A stretch of 64,000 nt of DNA from Gloeobacter kilaueensis JS1 (lineage in GTDB: Bacteria > Cyanobacteriota > Cyanobacteriia > Gloeobacterales > Gloeobacteraceae): assembly GCF_000484535.1 (NCBI RefSeq), contig NC_022600.1, positions 744,001 to 808,000 of the forward strand, in the 5' to 3' direction. Of this stretch, positions 49,428 to 59,040 are shown in pieces. Position 1 is the first letter of the stretch. Each line of letters begins with the position of its first letter. The notes beneath the pieces are model-generated. The model saw only the letters and a list, made by a program, of their open reading frames with translations, was not told the origin of the DNA and searched no databases. A program made the translations under genes and the position numbers.

Positions 49428-49949
49428 ATGAGCAAGCAAACAGTTTACAAGCTGTCAAAGAGTTTCACAGCAATATTTCTGGCTTTTTGCGCGATCATCT
49501 CGCTGGCGGGGATCACTTTTGCTGCGATCACCGATGATTCCTATGAGGGCAATATCTTCTCGCTGTATGGCAACAATGGTGCTTTGATCCCACCCCGTCT
49601 CAGCCTGGCCGAATCGGTGCGGCGTGGGCAGCCTGCCTTCGTCATCCTCTACGTCTTCGACTCGCGAGACTGCAAAAAGCAAGCGGCGGAAGTGACTGCT
49701 CTCCAGGCGCGCTTTGGTCAGGCTGTCAACTTTATTGCCGTAAACGTAGACGCCTTTCCGCAGGATCAGCCCGAGCTACAGCCCTATTTCAAGGGGGAAG
49801 TGCCGCGCCTGCTGCTGTTCGACGGCCAGGGTCGTCTGGCCTACGACGCCACCGGCTTCACCCCGGCGCGCCGGGTCGAACCGCATCTTAAGGCAGTGCT
49901 CCGCCAGGTGCCGACGAACCGTCCCATCCCGGCTCCCCTCGGACAATAG
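49428..49949 (+). CDS. Thioredoxin-like membrane-anchored protein without CxxC
   Basis: Protein of 173 residues. One N-terminal signal anchor (FTAIFLAFCAIISLAGITFA) is followed by a thioredoxin fold (FVILYVFDSRDCKKQAAEVTAL ... NFIAVNVDAFPQDQP ... VPRLLLFDGQGRLAYDATG). Only one Cys (DSRDC) is at the active-site spot, so disulfide exchange is unlikely. Cyanobacterial relatives are linked with photosystem I accumulation, a tentative link here. Confidence 0.75.
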   Translation: MSKQTVYKLSKSFTAIFLAFCAIISLAGITFAAITDDSYEGNIFSLYGNNGALIPPRLSLAESVRRGQPAFVILYVFDSRDCKKQAAEVTALQARFGQAVNFIAVNVDAFPQDQPELQPYFKGEVPRLLLFDGQGRLAYDATGFTPARRVEPHLKAVLRQVPTNRPIPAPLGQ

Positions 49950-49950
49950 T

Positions 49951-50136
49951 TCAGGTGGCCAATCGAAAAGCCTGGGACTCGAGGGCCAGCAGGACCGGGC
50001 CGTACTCATCTCCCTCGTCGAGTTCGATAATCCAGAGGCCCGTGCGATCGAGGGCACGGATACGGCCCAACTGGCCCCAGTAGCACTCGTAGAGGACGAT
50101 CACCTGTCTGCCCGGAAAGCTGAGCCCCTGCAACAT
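49951..50136 (-). CDS. Small hypothetical protein (61 aa)
   Basis: Protein of 61 residues, beta-rich (RQVIVLYECYWGQLGRIRAL and LWIIELDEGDEYGPVLLALESQAFRL), an SH3/KOW-like look. Its stop is 2 bp from the convergent thioredoxin-like gene. It may be a conserved small protein. No function assigned. Confidence 0.5.
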   Translation of the reverse strand: MLQGLSFPGRQVIVLYECYWGQLGRIRALDRTGLWIIELDEGDEYGPVLLALESQAFRLAT

Positions 50137-50266
50137 CTGCGCCTCCTTCTCAAGTGCCCCGGTGCCTGGGCTCGCTCCATCACCAATAATTTAGTCTAAG
50201 AAACTTGCCTTATGGTGTATTTTACATAGCAAAAGTACGATCGCAACAGACCCTTATACTGGCGCT

Positions 50267-50743
50267 ATGCCCAAGGCAACAGGCGAGAAAAAAAAGGGCA
50301 AGACCGGGCGACCGAAGAAGTTTGGCCGCCCGTCGAAGTCTTTTTATCTGGTGCTGCCCGACGATGTGGTGATGCGGCTGCGGCTCATCGATCCGGATAT
50401 GGCGACGGCGATCGTCAAGACGGTAGAGAACCTCGAAGTTGCCCAGCCGCCCGATCTTGTCGAGGTCCAGACACTCTCCGAGCATCTGGCTGTGCTCTGG
50501 GTGGGCGAGATTGCACCGCTGCACAACTGGCCGGGAATTTTCCTGCACAAAGTCGAACCGGGCCGCTATCTGCTGGTGCTCGATCGCCACTACGACCTGG
50601 CCCGCTTTGAGCTGGACGTGCGCGATTGGCTGGAGGCCAGTAGATCCGTAGGCGCAGAGGCAGCCGCCTTCGAGAAACTCGCAGCGACGCTGCGGCAACT
50701 GCGCCAGCAGAGCCAGGCACTGCACGGTGCCATTTCTGTTTGA
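50267..50743 (+). CDS. Hypothetical protein with basic N-terminus
   Basis: Protein of 158 residues. The Lys/Arg-rich tail (KKKGKTGRPKKFGRPSKS) resembles an AT-hook or nucleic-acid-binding extension. The rest is an alpha/beta domain with FYLVLPDDVVMRLRLIDPDM and a long C-terminal helix. No known family recognised. 81 bp before fur in the same direction. Confidence 0.6.
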   Translation: MPKATGEKKKGKTGRPKKFGRPSKSFYLVLPDDVVMRLRLIDPDMATAIVKTVENLEVAQPPDLVEVQTLSEHLAVLWVGEIAPLHNWPGIFLHKVEPGRYLLVLDRHYDLARFELDVRDWLEASRSVGAEAAAFEKLAATLRQLRQQSQALHGAISV

Positions 50744-50824
50744 GATCCCGGTGCGACAGGGACTGTCACTGGCCCCAGCCGTCGTGTATATTGTCAATAA
50801 GCAAAGCTTTTTGAGAACGGCCCT

Positions 50825-51286
50825 ATGGTCAACACAACATCATACACCCCGGCGGCCCTCAAAGCTGAACTCAACTCGAAGGGCTGGCGGATGACTCCCC
50901 AGCGCGAGGTCATCCTCAAGGTTTTTCAAGAATTGCCCGAGGGCAACCACCTCAATGCCGAGGAGTTGCACGCCCGTCTGGAGGCCACCTCCGGCATCAG
51001 TCTTTCTACTGTCTACCGCACCTTGAAGCTGATGGCGCGCATGGGCATCCTGCGCGAACTGGAGCTGGCCGAGGGCCACAAGCACTACGAGCTGAATCAG
51101 CCCTATCCCCACCACCACCACCACCTCGTCTGCGTCAAGTGCTACCGCACGATCGAATTTAAGAGCAACCCGATTCTCACGATCGGCTCTAAAGCCGCTC
51201 AGGAGCGGGGCTTCAAGCTGCTCGACTGTCAGCTTACGATCCACGCGGTCTGTCCCGAGTGCCAGCGCTCGATCGTACCGCTCTGA
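50825..51286 (+). CDS. fur: Ferric uptake regulator Fur
   Basis: Protein of 153 residues with Fur architecture. Winged helix WRMTPQREVILKVFQ and GISLSTVYRTLKLMARMG, then the metal region PYPHHHHHLVCVKCYRTIEF and CPECQRS (two Cys pairs). It represses iron uptake with Fe(II) and in cyanobacteria is the FurA type. The second Fur-family protein in the window is the Zur-type at 33428. Confidence 0.9.
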   Translation: MVNTTSYTPAALKAELNSKGWRMTPQREVILKVFQELPEGNHLNAEELHARLEATSGISLSTVYRTLKLMARMGILRELELAEGHKHYELNQPYPHHHHHLVCVKCYRTIEFKSNPILTIGSKAAQERGFKLLDCQLTIHAVCPECQRSIVPL

Positions 51287-51291
51287 CCCGG

Positions 51292-52968
51292 ATGATTTCT
51301 CGGCGGACATTTCAGGTGCTCCTGCTTGCGAACCTGCTGCCGGGGGCAGCCAGGGCGCGCAACAGCTGGGTCGAGCAGACGCTCGCAAAGCTCAGCCTCG
51401 AAGCGAAGATTGGCCAGCTGATGATGCCGATGCTCGAATCGAGCGAGCAGGCGGACGAACTGGTAAGGCGCTACGGCGTCGGCGGATTTATCATCTTTCG
51501 CACCGCCGCCCAGCCGCTGGTCCGCCAGCTCAACCGCCTGCAGGCGCTGAGCCGCCTGCCGCTTCTTGTGAGCGCCGACTTTGAGCGGGGAGCCGGAGCC
51601 TACATCGACGGGGCCACCGACCTGCCAATTGCGATGGCTCTGGGCGCGGCGAACGACCCGCAACTCGCCTACCAGGCCGGGACGATTACTGCCTTGGAGG
51701 CGCGGGCTCTGGGTGTTCACGTCATCTTTGCCCCGGTGCTCGATATCAACAACAACCCCCATAACCCGATCATCAACGTCCGCTCCTTCGGCGAATCGCC
51801 CGATCTGGTGAGCCGCCTGGCAGCCGCCTACATTGCCGGCATCGAAGAACACGGAGCCCTCGCCACGATCAAACATTTTCCGGGCCACGGCAACGTCAGT
51901 ATCGACACCCACCGCGAATTCGGCGCGGTGCGCGGCAGGCTGAGGGAACTGGAGCAGGTAGAGTTGAAGCCCTACCGCCAGGTGCTCGCCGCCCGAGCGC
52001 CCCACGGATTGATGGCCGCCCACCTCTGGGTCGAGGCGATCGACTCGAAGCCTGTACCGGCGTCGCTGTCGCGGCGGGTAATAGGAGAGCTTTTGCGCCG
52101 GGATCTGCGCTTCTCGGGCCTCGTCTACACCGATTCGCTTGGAATGCAGTCGGTGCTCGATTTTGCCGGCGATCCGGGCCGGGCACAACGGATGGCGATC
52201 GAGGCCGGGTGCGATGTGCTCGTTACGCCAACGGGCCGCGACGCCAAAGGCGACCCGTCGCCGCTCGCTGGGGTGGCGGCAGGGATGCAGGCTATCCTCC
52301 AGGCCGTGCGGCGCGGCCAGATCCGCGAGAGCCGCCTCGACGCGTCCGTGCGGCGCATCCTGGCTGCCAAAGCTTTGCTCGGGCTCGATCGCGGTGCCCA
52401 GGTCGATCCGGCGGCTCTCGCTTCGATCGTGGGCACCCCCGCGCACCAGCGCACCGCCCAGCAGATCGCCCGCCGGGCGCTCACTCTGGTGCAAAACCGG
52501 GGAGGACTGCTGCCCCTTGCTGCCGGCCAGCGCCTCGGGGTACTGACGCTCACCAACTTTCCAGGAACCGGTGCCTTCGGGCGCGACAGTGCCGAGTTCG
52601 CTCCTGCTCTGCAGCCTGCCCGCTCGCTTGCCTGGTCCGTGCAGCCAGAGGCGGCGGAACTGGAGGCCGCCCGTACCCTCGCCCGAGACTGTGAGGTGCT
52701 GGTGGTGGCTGCTTACTTAAAAGTTTTCGTAGGCGACAACAGCGCCGGTCTATTGGAGGCCCATCGTACCGCCCTCCAGCAACTGCTGCAGATCAATCCC
52801 CGCATCGTCTTTATTTCCTTTGGCAGCCCCTATGCCCTGGCAGCACTCCGCGAATTGCCGGTGCTCATCTGTGCCTACGACAATTCAAAGGCGAGCCAGA
52901 CGGCAGCGGCGGCGGCCCTTTTTTCGAGCGCCGCCTGGACGGGCCACCTGCCGGTGGCGATTAGCTGA
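51292..52968 (+). CDS. Glycoside hydrolase family 3 (NagZ-like beta-N-acetylglucosaminidase)
   Basis: Protein of 558 residues from the ATG at 51292. Probable twin-arginine signal (MISRRTFQVLLLANLLPGAARA). The GH3 barrel has the NagZ His loop KHFPGHGNVSIDTH near residue 195 and the nucleophile Asp in YTDSLGMQSVLDFAG near 280. A second domain (from ~360) is longer than in cytosolic NagZ. Role in peptidoglycan amino-sugar turnover. Confidence 0.88.
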   Translation: MISRRTFQVLLLANLLPGAARARNSWVEQTLAKLSLEAKIGQLMMPMLESSEQADELVRRYGVGGFIIFRTAAQPLVRQLNRLQALSRLPLLVSADFERGAGAYIDGATDLPIAMALGAANDPQLAYQAGTITALEARALGVHVIFAPVLDINNNPHNPIINVRSFGESPDLVSRLAAAYIAGIEEHGALATIKHFPGHGNVSIDTHREFGAVRGRLRELEQVELKPYRQVLAARAPHGLMAAHLWVEAIDSKPVPASLSRRVIGELLRRDLRFSGLVYTDSLGMQSVLDFAGDPGRAQRMAIEAGCDVLVTPTGRDAKGDPSPLAGVAAGMQAILQAVRRGQIRESRLDASVRRILAAKALLGLDRGAQVDPAALASIVGTPAHQRTAQQIARRALTLVQNRGGLLPLAAGQRLGVLTLTNFPGTGAFGRDSAEFAPALQPARSLAWSVQPEAAELEAARTLARDCEVLVVAAYLKVFVGDNSAGLLEAHRTALQQLLQINPRIVFISFGSPYALAALRELPVLICAYDNSKASQTAAAAALFSSAAWTGHLPVAIS

Positions 52969-53359
52969 AGCCTCTGGCGCGAAAAGCGTCGAATTTGAGC
53001 GGTTCTCGAATTTTTTGGCTAAAAAAGACGCGAACGTTAAAAGGAACAGTGCGGCCATGGTCGAGATCCGGCAGGTTGCCGATGCGGCCTTCGCGGACGA
53101 TCGTGCCCTCGGCGTCCTCGATCACGCCGTAGAGGTTGACCTTGCGCAGGTCGCGGCTGCTCGCGTTGTGGGCGGTGCCCTGAATTTCGTAGCAGATGGC
53201 CCGACGCTCGTCCGGCGGCAACCCGAGCAGGCTCTCAGGGCTGCAGGAGCGGGCGGTGAGGTTGGCAATCTCGACTTTGACCGGCTCGATGCGCAGGTTG
53301 TTGCAACTGCAAAGTGTGAGCGCACCGACGCTCAAGACTGCCCAGCCAGCCCGACCCAT
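52961..53359 (-). CDS. FxLYD-like lipoprotein
   Basis: Protein of 132 residues from ATG 53359, with a signal sequence ending LTLCSCNN, a lipobox-like C. The mature part has YEIQGTAHNASSRDLRKVNLYGVIEDAEGTIVREG, an FxLYD beta-sandwich pattern seen in surface lipoproteins. Convergent with the GH3 gene, overlapping by 8 bp. Confidence 0.7.
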   Translation of the reverse strand: MGRAGWAVLSVGALTLCSCNNLRIEPVKVEIANLTARSCSPESLLGLPPDERRAICYEIQGTAHNASSRDLRKVNLYGVIEDAEGTIVREGRIGNLPDLDHGRTVPFNVRVFFSQKIREPLKFDAFRARGFS

Positions 53360-53433
53360 AGAACGCCCGCAAAAGAGTGATTCTCTCAAGCTACCAGGAC
53401 TCTCGAAAACCGGTGAGGCCGGCCCGAGCGAGT

Positions 53434-53856
53434 TCACTTCAACTTGAACCGCTCCGGTAGAGCAACTTCGAGCCACGGATAAACCGAAGGAGCGCCCAGA
53501 AAATACCACAGCGCCAGGACCGCATCGCAGATCGCACAGCCGAAGGAGGACTCCGGCACAAAAGGCACGATCGGGTTGCCGTAAAGGTGGTGCATCACAT
53601 CCCAGCCGGTATGTAAAAGCCAGCCCAGGCCGACGAAGCGATAATCACCGAGGCCCCGGTAGGCGACAAAGGTCATGAGGGTGCAGAAGACGAATTCCCA
53701 GACCCCCAGCCCACCGCTCAGGTAGGCAGCCCCCGCCCCGGCGATCAGGATTGCGCTGAAGTTGCGGCGGGCAGGTTCCTGCAGGAGCGAGCAAAGTGCG
53801 ATGAAGATGCCTGCGACGAGCACAGGCGAGAGGAGTTGAACAGGTGTGAAGAGCAT
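53434..53856 (-). CDS. DUF6010-type integral membrane protein
   Basis: Protein of 140 residues with four to five hydrophobic spans. The phrase HTGWDVMHHLYGNPIVPFVP followed by SSFGCAICDAVLALWYFLGAP is the family hallmark. AAGGAAA precedes the ATG. Same strand as the TetR gene, 26 bp downstream of it, so probably its target and in one operon. Confidence 0.78.
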   Translation of the reverse strand: MLFTPVQLLSPVLVAGIFIALCSLLQEPARRNFSAILIAGAGAAYLSGGLGVWEFVFCTLMTFVAYRGLGDYRFVGLGWLLHTGWDVMHHLYGNPIVPFVPESSFGCAICDAVLALWYFLGAPSVYPWLEVALPERFKLK

Positions 53857-53882
53857 CGTGAATTTTCCTTCTTGAATGGATT

Positions 53883-54482
53883 TCAACTTTGGCGCGAGCG
53901 GTCCAGCAACGCCCCAAAGGCTATCTGCGCCCGCTCGTCGGCGCGGGGATCTTTTAGAAAGCGATAGGAGGCGTGGTGACTTAGATAAATACCGCACAGC
54001 TCCCAGACAAACTGATCGGCGTCGAGATCCGCCCGCAGATGGCCAAGTTCGACCGACCGACGGACCAGTTGCCCCAGAAGAGCGCGCCACCGCGCCTCCA
54101 GTTCGAGCACGCGCGATCGGACGTTGCCTGCGATGTCGTCCAGTTCAAAGAGGGCGGCTGAGATCGGACAGCCCCCCCGCAGCCCTGCCTTCGCGGGCCA
54201 GCCGAACCAGCGGGAGACAAGCGCTTCGAGCCGGGGCAATCCCTCGGCTGCCTGGAGGGCCGGCTGCAGGACGCAGGCATCGGCGATCACGCTCATGTGC
54301 TCCAACAGCGCCAGTTGCACCTCTTCTTTGGAGCGAAAGTGAGCGAACAGGCCGCTTTTGGACATGCCGACCTGCTGGGCCAGCACCCCAAGGGTGACGC
54401 CCGGCAGGCCCGCTTCACTGAGCAGATTAAGCCCGGTTTGCAAGATGCGCTCGCGGGTCTGGGCAGCAGCGGAGGTTGTCAT
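53883..54482 (-). CDS. TetR family transcriptional regulator
   Basis: Protein of 199 residues from ATG 54482 (the open frame continues upstream to 54725 but without a good start). N-terminal HTH TRERILQTGLNLLSEAGLPG and VGMSKSGLFAHFRSKEEVQLALLEH. The ligand domain is C-terminal. It faces fumC divergently, with a perfect 24-bp palindrome between them as likely operator. Confidence 0.88.
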   Translation of the reverse strand: MTTSAAAQTRERILQTGLNLLSEAGLPGVTLGVLAQQVGMSKSGLFAHFRSKEEVQLALLEHMSVIADACVLQPALQAAEGLPRLEALVSRWFGWPAKAGLRGGCPISAALFELDDIAGNVRSRVLELEARWRALLGQLVRRSVELGHLRADLDADQFVWELCGIYLSHHASYRFLKDPRADERAQIAFGALLDRSRQS

Positions 54483-54491
54483 GACCCTCAG

Positions 54492-54515
54492 AATAGCACG
54501 ACCGGTCGTGCTATT
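54492..54515. promoter_or_regulatory. 24-bp perfect palindrome, likely TetR operator
   Basis: AATAGCACGACC followed by its exact inverted copy GGTCGTGCTATT, 9 bp upstream of the tetR ATG. The centre ACGACCGGTCGT is like known TetR-family operators. A simple autorepression site for tetR-DUF6010 is the best reading. fumC starts 114 bp further and may or may not be controlled. Confidence 0.75.
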
Positions 54516-54628
54516 GTCAGGCAACGCCCACCCCGCTCCGGCTCCCAGGAGGCACCCGCGCAGTCTTGCCTGAGCAATCGGCACCGGGAATATGTCAGAT
54601 TGAAACCGCAGAGGCGAGGGGCGAGCAG

Positions 54629-56038
54629 ATGGACTTTTCAGCAAGTAAGCGGATTGAAACCGACAGCATGGGTGCGATCGAGGTACCAGCGGACCGCTAC
54701 TGGGGGGCCCAGACCCAGCGCTCACTGCAGTACTTTTCTATTGGCGACGATCTGATCCCTCGGGAGATGATCCGCGCCTTTGGCCTTCTCAAAAAGGCGG
54801 CTGCCCTCGTCAACCAGCAGCTGGGACAATTGAGCGAAAAAAAGGCGCAGCTTATCGTCCAGGCGGCGGACGAGGTGATCGCAGGCCGCCTCGACGACCA
54901 CTTTCCGCTGCGGGTCTGGCAGACCGGCAGCGGCACCCAGACGAACATGAACGTCAACGAGGTGATCGCGAACCGGGCAATCGCGCTGGCCGGCGGCGTA
55001 TTGGGAAGCAAAGATCCGATCCACCCGAACGACGATGTCAACTGCTCCCAGTCCTCCAACGACACGTTTCCGACGGCGATGCACATCGCGGCTGTCGAGC
55101 AGTTGCACTACCGGTTGCTGCCAGAAGTAGGCCGCCTGCGCGAGGCGCTCGCTCAAAAGGCCGACGCTTTCGAGGCGATCATCAAAGTAGGGCGAACCCA
55201 CCTGATGGACGCAGTGCCCCTTACGCTGGGCCAGGAGTTCTCCGGCTACGTCGCCCAGATCGATCAGGCCCTCGAGCGCCTGCGCGCCTGCCTGCCTGCC
55301 CTGTTGGAGCTGGCTCTGGGCGGAACGGCGGTCGGTACTGGCCTTAACAGCCACCCGCGCTTCGCCGTCGCGGTGGCCCAACAGATCGCCGATTTAACTG
55401 GTCTGTCCTTTATCAGCGCTCCTAACAAGTTTGCCGCCCTCGCGGCCCACGAGCCGATCGTGGCCACGAGCGGAATGCTGCGGACTCTGGCTGTTGCTCT
55501 CATCAAGATCGCCAACGACCTGCGCTGGCTCGGTTCCGGTCCCCGCTGCGGACTGGCGGAGCTGATCTTGCCGGCAAATGAGCCGGGCTCCTCGATCATG
55601 CCGGGCAAGGTCAATCCGACCCAGTGCGAGGCGATGACGATGGCCTGCGTGCAGGTGCTGGGCAACGACGCTGCGATCGCCATCGCCGGCTCCCAGGGCA
55701 ACTTCGAGTTGAACGTCTTCAAGCCCCTGCTCATCCACAATCTGCTCCACTCGATCCGGCTTATCGCCTCGGCCAGCGCGAGCTTTACCGACTATCTGGT
55801 GGTGGGGCTGGAGCCGAACCACGCCCAGATCCAGCACTACCTCGACAACGCCTTGATGCTGGTCACCGCCCTCAACCCCCACATCGGCTACGACCGGGCG
55901 GCAGCGGTGGCCAAAAAAGCCTACAGCGAGCGCAAGACCCTGCGCGAAGCCTGTCTGGAACTGGGGTTTTTAACGGCAGAAGAATTTGATCGCTGGGTGC
56001 GCCCCGAACGGATGCTTGGGCCAGCGGCAGAGCCTTAA
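54629..56038 (+). CDS. fumC: Fumarate hydratase class II
   Basis: Protein of 469 residues from ATG 54629, the start that gives the FumC N-terminus [20 protein letters not shown]. Signature [19 protein letters not shown] (catalytic Ser loop) near residue 322, and [19 protein letters not shown] near 190. Converts fumarate to malate in the TCA cycle. Homotetramer. Confidence 0.95.
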   Translation: MDFSASKRIETDSMGAIEVPADRYWGAQTQRSLQYFSIGDDLIPREMIRAFGLLKKAAALVNQQLGQLSEKKAQLIVQAADEVIAGRLDDHFPLRVWQTGSGTQTNMNVNEVIANRAIALAGGVLGSKDPIHPNDDVNCSQSSNDTFPTAMHIAAVEQLHYRLLPEVGRLREALAQKADAFEAIIKVGRTHLMDAVPLTLGQEFSGYVAQIDQALERLRACLPALLELALGGTAVGTGLNSHPRFAVAVAQQIADLTGLSFISAPNKFAALAAHEPIVATSGMLRTLAVALIKIANDLRWLGSGPRCGLAELILPANEPGSSIMPGKVNPTQCEAMTMACVQVLGNDAAIAIAGSQGNFELNVFKPLLIHNLLHSIRLIASASASFTDYLVVGLEPNHAQIQHYLDNALMLVTALNPHIGYDRAAAVAKKAYSERKTLREACLELGFLTAEEFDRWVRPERMLGPAAEP

Positions 56039-56052
56039 AAAATATCTTGTGA

Positions 56053-56340
56053 CTACTGGGCGGCCTGGGGCTGGAGAGCGACTTCGGCGACCGGGTAGAC
56101 GCTCACTTTTTTGCGGTCGCGCCCGTAGCGCTCGAAGGTGACGACCCCTTCGATGAGGGCAAAGAGGGTGTCGTCGGAGCCGCGTCCGACGTTTTTGCCG
56201 GGGTGAATCTTGGTGCCGCGCTGGCGAATCAGGATGTTGCCCGCTTTGACCAGCTCCCCGCCGTAGCGCTTGACGCCCAGCCGTTGGGCGGTGGAGTCGC
56301 GACCGTTGCGGGTGCTGCCTGTGCCTTTTTTGTGTGCCAT
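56053..56340 (-). CDS. rpmA: Ribosomal protein L27
   Basis: 95 residues, [20 protein letters not shown] and [21 protein letters not shown]. Located 14 bp after rplU in the usual L21-L27 pair. Confidence 0.97.
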   Translation of the reverse strand: MAHKKGTGSTRNGRDSTAQRLGVKRYGGELVKAGNILIRQRGTKIHPGKNVGRGSDDTLFALIEGVVTFERYGRDRKKVSVYPVAEVALQPQAAQ

Positions 56341-56354
56341 GGTGGGTTACTTCC

Positions 56355-56708
56355 TTAGGTGCTGGTGGCCGGTTGGGCGCTAAAGCTCTGGCCGTCAAAG
56401 TCGATGGCCTCGATCATCAGCCGGGTGAAGGGCTGGCGGTGGCCCTTTTTGCGGCGGTAATGCTTTTTGGGGCGCATCTTGTAGACGATCACTTTGGGAG
56501 CCTTGCCGTGCTGGAGAACGCGGGCCTGGACGCTCGCACCGGCGACGAGGGGCTGACCGACGCTCACGCCGCCGTCGTGGCGCACCAGCAGTACGCGATC
56601 GAGGGCAACGGTGCTTTCGACTTCGAGAGCCAGTAGCTCGACATCGTAGAAGCGGCCCGGCTCGACGCGCACCTGCTTGCCGCCTGTTTCAACAATTGCG
56701 TAAACCAT
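56355..56708 (-). CDS. rplU: Ribosomal protein L21
   Basis: 117 residues from ATG 56708 (MVYAIVETGGKQVRVEPGRF), set by family length. The frame extends further upstream but is not coding. The KKHYRRKKGHRQPFTRLMI end is typical. Confidence 0.95.
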   Translation of the reverse strand: MVYAIVETGGKQVRVEPGRFYDVELLALEVESTVALDRVLLVRHDGGVSVGQPLVAGASVQARVLQHGKAPKVIVYKMRPKKHYRRKKGHRQPFTRLMIEAIDFDGQSFSAQPATST

Positions 56709-56821
56709 CGAGACTCCTGCCGCCTTACAGGTGTGCCCGGAAGCACTTACCAACCTGTTTCGAGCGGATGACAACAGCCATCTATTCTGCCAAATCAGAT
56801 CGAGCTTTGTCAAAGCCCTGC

Positions 56822-58030
56822 TCAGCGGCGCGGGCGAAACAGGCCAAATGCGGAGGTGTAGCCGTGCAAAAACGTCGTCGCTCCGACCGGGCCGATTTCG
56901 CCGCTGCAAAAAAAACCAGCGAGGGGCACCTGCGGGCCAAAGATTCCGGCAAAAAGGCGGCTATCGACGCTCGGCTCGCCGTAAAGATATTCTCCCCGGC
57001 CCAGGCACGAAAAAAGCAGCGCCCCTGCGGGGGGATTGCCGGTGTGTTCGAGCCGGTAGCGCTGCAGGACGAGCTTGAGATCTTCGCGGGAGGTGAGGGC
57101 GTCGCGCAGGTGAAAGCGGATCGTCTGGCCGGAGCGCAGCCACTCGCCTACAGCGAGTCCGCCGTTGCGCGGTTCGATGCCCATCAAGTTGCGCACCAAA
57201 AAGTCGCCCTGGCCGTTGCCCATCTGAAACTCGCTCATCCGGATGCCGACGAAGAGCGAATGGCTCGCCAGTTGCCGATCGTGCTCGTCCAGGGCACTGA
57301 TTACTTCCTGGAGAACCTGCAGCGCCGGTTTTCCGCCCAGTTCCCAGATCATGTTGCCCTCGACGTGGGTGATCTGGAAGGTGTCGCCGATGGGCCGGCA
57401 CCCCTGGGCCACCGCCGCTGTCACAGCGATATTGCCGGTGAGCGCAACGCCCACCAGGCCCCGACTGGCCGAACGCTCGCCCAGAAAAAGCCGATTGCCG
57501 CCGGGCCGGTTGCCGCCGCTGGCGAGGCCGCCGACTTTAACGGCATCGGCAAAAGCAAAATCGAGGCCGCCCAGCAGGCTCTCGACCGGAAAGCTGGCAC
57601 CGTCGGCCAGCAGTACAAAATGGGGGCCGGCGGTCGCTGGAACTTTGACCAGGGCTTCCCAGGCTTTCGGTGGACTGTCGAGGTCGGGTAGACCTTCGGC
57701 TTCCAGCCAGAAAGGCACCAGCTCGACTTCGGGCAGGTGGGCCGCAAGGAGGGCGAGGGCCGGTGGCTGCTCGACTTCGCTGCCCGCACCGATAATCCCG
57801 CCGCCGGAGCAGCCAAGCTGCACCCGGCTTGGCAACTGCAGCTGTAACTGGGCAAGCCAATCGCCGGCCATGCGGGCCAGATCCGCCGAAGCAAAGACAA
57901 ACAACAAATCGACCGGCAATCCTTCTAGCTGATCCAGGATGCGCTCGACACACTCGCCAATCGCCGCCTCCGGCTGGCTCTGACGGGAAAGGGCGCTTGC
58001 CCAGCGCATCGTGCTATCACAGGCAGTCAT
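56822..58030 (-). CDS. FIST-domain signal-sensing protein
   Basis: Protein of 402 residues from ATG 58030. N-terminal FIST domain with VDLLFVFASADLARMAGDWL and LGCSGGGIIGAG, and FIST_C with GDFLVRNLMGIEPRNGGL and LLFSCLGRGEYLYG. FIST domains are small-ligand sensor modules, usually fused to kinases; this one stands alone. Function unknown. Confidence 0.8.
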   Translation of the reverse strand: MTACDSTMRWASALSRQSQPEAAIGECVERILDQLEGLPVDLLFVFASADLARMAGDWLAQLQLQLPSRVQLGCSGGGIIGAGSEVEQPPALALLAAHLPEVELVPFWLEAEGLPDLDSPPKAWEALVKVPATAGPHFVLLADGASFPVESLLGGLDFAFADAVKVGGLASGGNRPGGNRLFLGERSASRGLVGVALTGNIAVTAAVAQGCRPIGDTFQITHVEGNMIWELGGKPALQVLQEVISALDEHDRQLASHSLFVGIRMSEFQMGNGQGDFLVRNLMGIEPRNGGLAVGEWLRSGQTIRFHLRDALTSREDLKLVLQRYRLEHTGNPPAGALLFSCLGRGEYLYGEPSVDSRLFAGIFGPQVPLAGFFCSGEIGPVGATTFLHGYTSAFGLFRPRR

Positions 58031-58078
58031 AGAGATCGCGAGATTTGTTCGTGGGCAGCACCCATATAATATGTCGCC

Positions 58079-58609
58079 ATGACCCGTGAACCTGTCGAAA
58101 TTCTTTCTGCCATCGAGTTGCGCCGCACACTGCAGCGGCTCGCAACCCAGATCGTCGAGCACAACCGGGGCACCGACGATCTGGTGCTCTTAGGGATCTA
58201 TACCCGTGGCGTGCCCCTGGCCAGACGCCTGGGGCAGCTCATCGCCGGCTTAGAAGAAACGGCGGTGCCAGTTGGTGCCCTCGACATCACCCTCTACCGC
58301 GACGATCTGCGCGACATCGGCGTGCGGCCCCTCACCCCGAGCGAGATTCCCGTCGATATCACCGCCCGCAACGTCTATCTCATCGACGATGTGATCTATC
58401 GGGGCCGCACCGTGCGCGCCGCCCTCGACGCCCTCAACGACTATGGCCGTCCAGCTGCCATCCGGCTGGTCAGCCTGATCGACCGTGGCTGGCGGGATCT
58501 GCCCATCCATCCGGATCTAGTAGGCCGCAAACTGCCCACCGCCCGCCACGAGCAGGTGAAGGTTCTGCTGGAGGAGACCGATGGCCGCGATGGGGTGCTG
58601 CTGTACTGA
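58079..58609 (+). CDS. pyrR: Bifunctional PyrR (pyrimidine regulator / uracil phosphoribosyltransferase)
   Basis: Protein of 176 residues with the PRPP-binding loop YLIDDVIYRGRTVRAALDAL near residue 100. GALDITLYRDDL and ARHEQVKVLLEETDG complete the family pattern. Either binds pyr mRNA with UMP or acts as UPRTase; in many cyanobacteria PyrR is present without clear attenuators. Confidence 0.92.
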   Translation: MTREPVEILSAIELRRTLQRLATQIVEHNRGTDDLVLLGIYTRGVPLARRLGQLIAGLEETAVPVGALDITLYRDDLRDIGVRPLTPSEIPVDITARNVYLIDDVIYRGRTVRAALDALNDYGRPAAIRLVSLIDRGWRDLPIHPDLVGRKLPTARHEQVKVLLEETDGRDGVLLY

Positions 58610-58674
58610 GCTTGCTGCCTGGTGTTCAAAGTGATAGGCTGGGACACTGTTGAGCAATTGCAAAGATTACTGAT

Positions 58675-59040
58675 ATGAATGCCCAGGAGATCATCCGCTC
58701 GATCGAGGCGGAGCAGCTGAAGGCAAAATTACCCGATCTGCACATCGGCGATACCGTCAAGGTCAACGTCCGGATCCGCGAGGGCGGCAAGGAGCGCATC
58801 CAGGCTTTCGAGGGCACGATCATCTCGATGGCCCACGGCGGGATCAACCGGACGATCACCGTGCGCCGCATCTTTCAGGGCATCGGCGTCGAGCGCGTCT
58901 TTCTGGTGCATTCGCCGCGCGTCGAGAGTCTGACGGTGACGCGCCTGGGCAGCGTCCGCCGCGCCAAGCTCTACTACCTGCGTCAGCGCGTCGGCAAGGC
59001 AACCCGCGTCAAGCAAAAAGTGACGCGCAAGAGCAGCTAG
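58675..59040 (+). CDS. rplS: Ribosomal protein L19
   Basis: 121 residues; [41 protein letters not shown] and [20 protein letters not shown]. 87 bp before tRNA-Trp. Confidence 0.97.
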   Translation: MNAQEIIRSIEAEQLKAKLPDLHIGDTVKVNVRIREGGKERIQAFEGTIISMAHGGINRTITVRRIFQGIGVERVFLVHSPRVESLTVTRLGSVRRAKLYYLRQRVGKATRVKQKVTRKSS

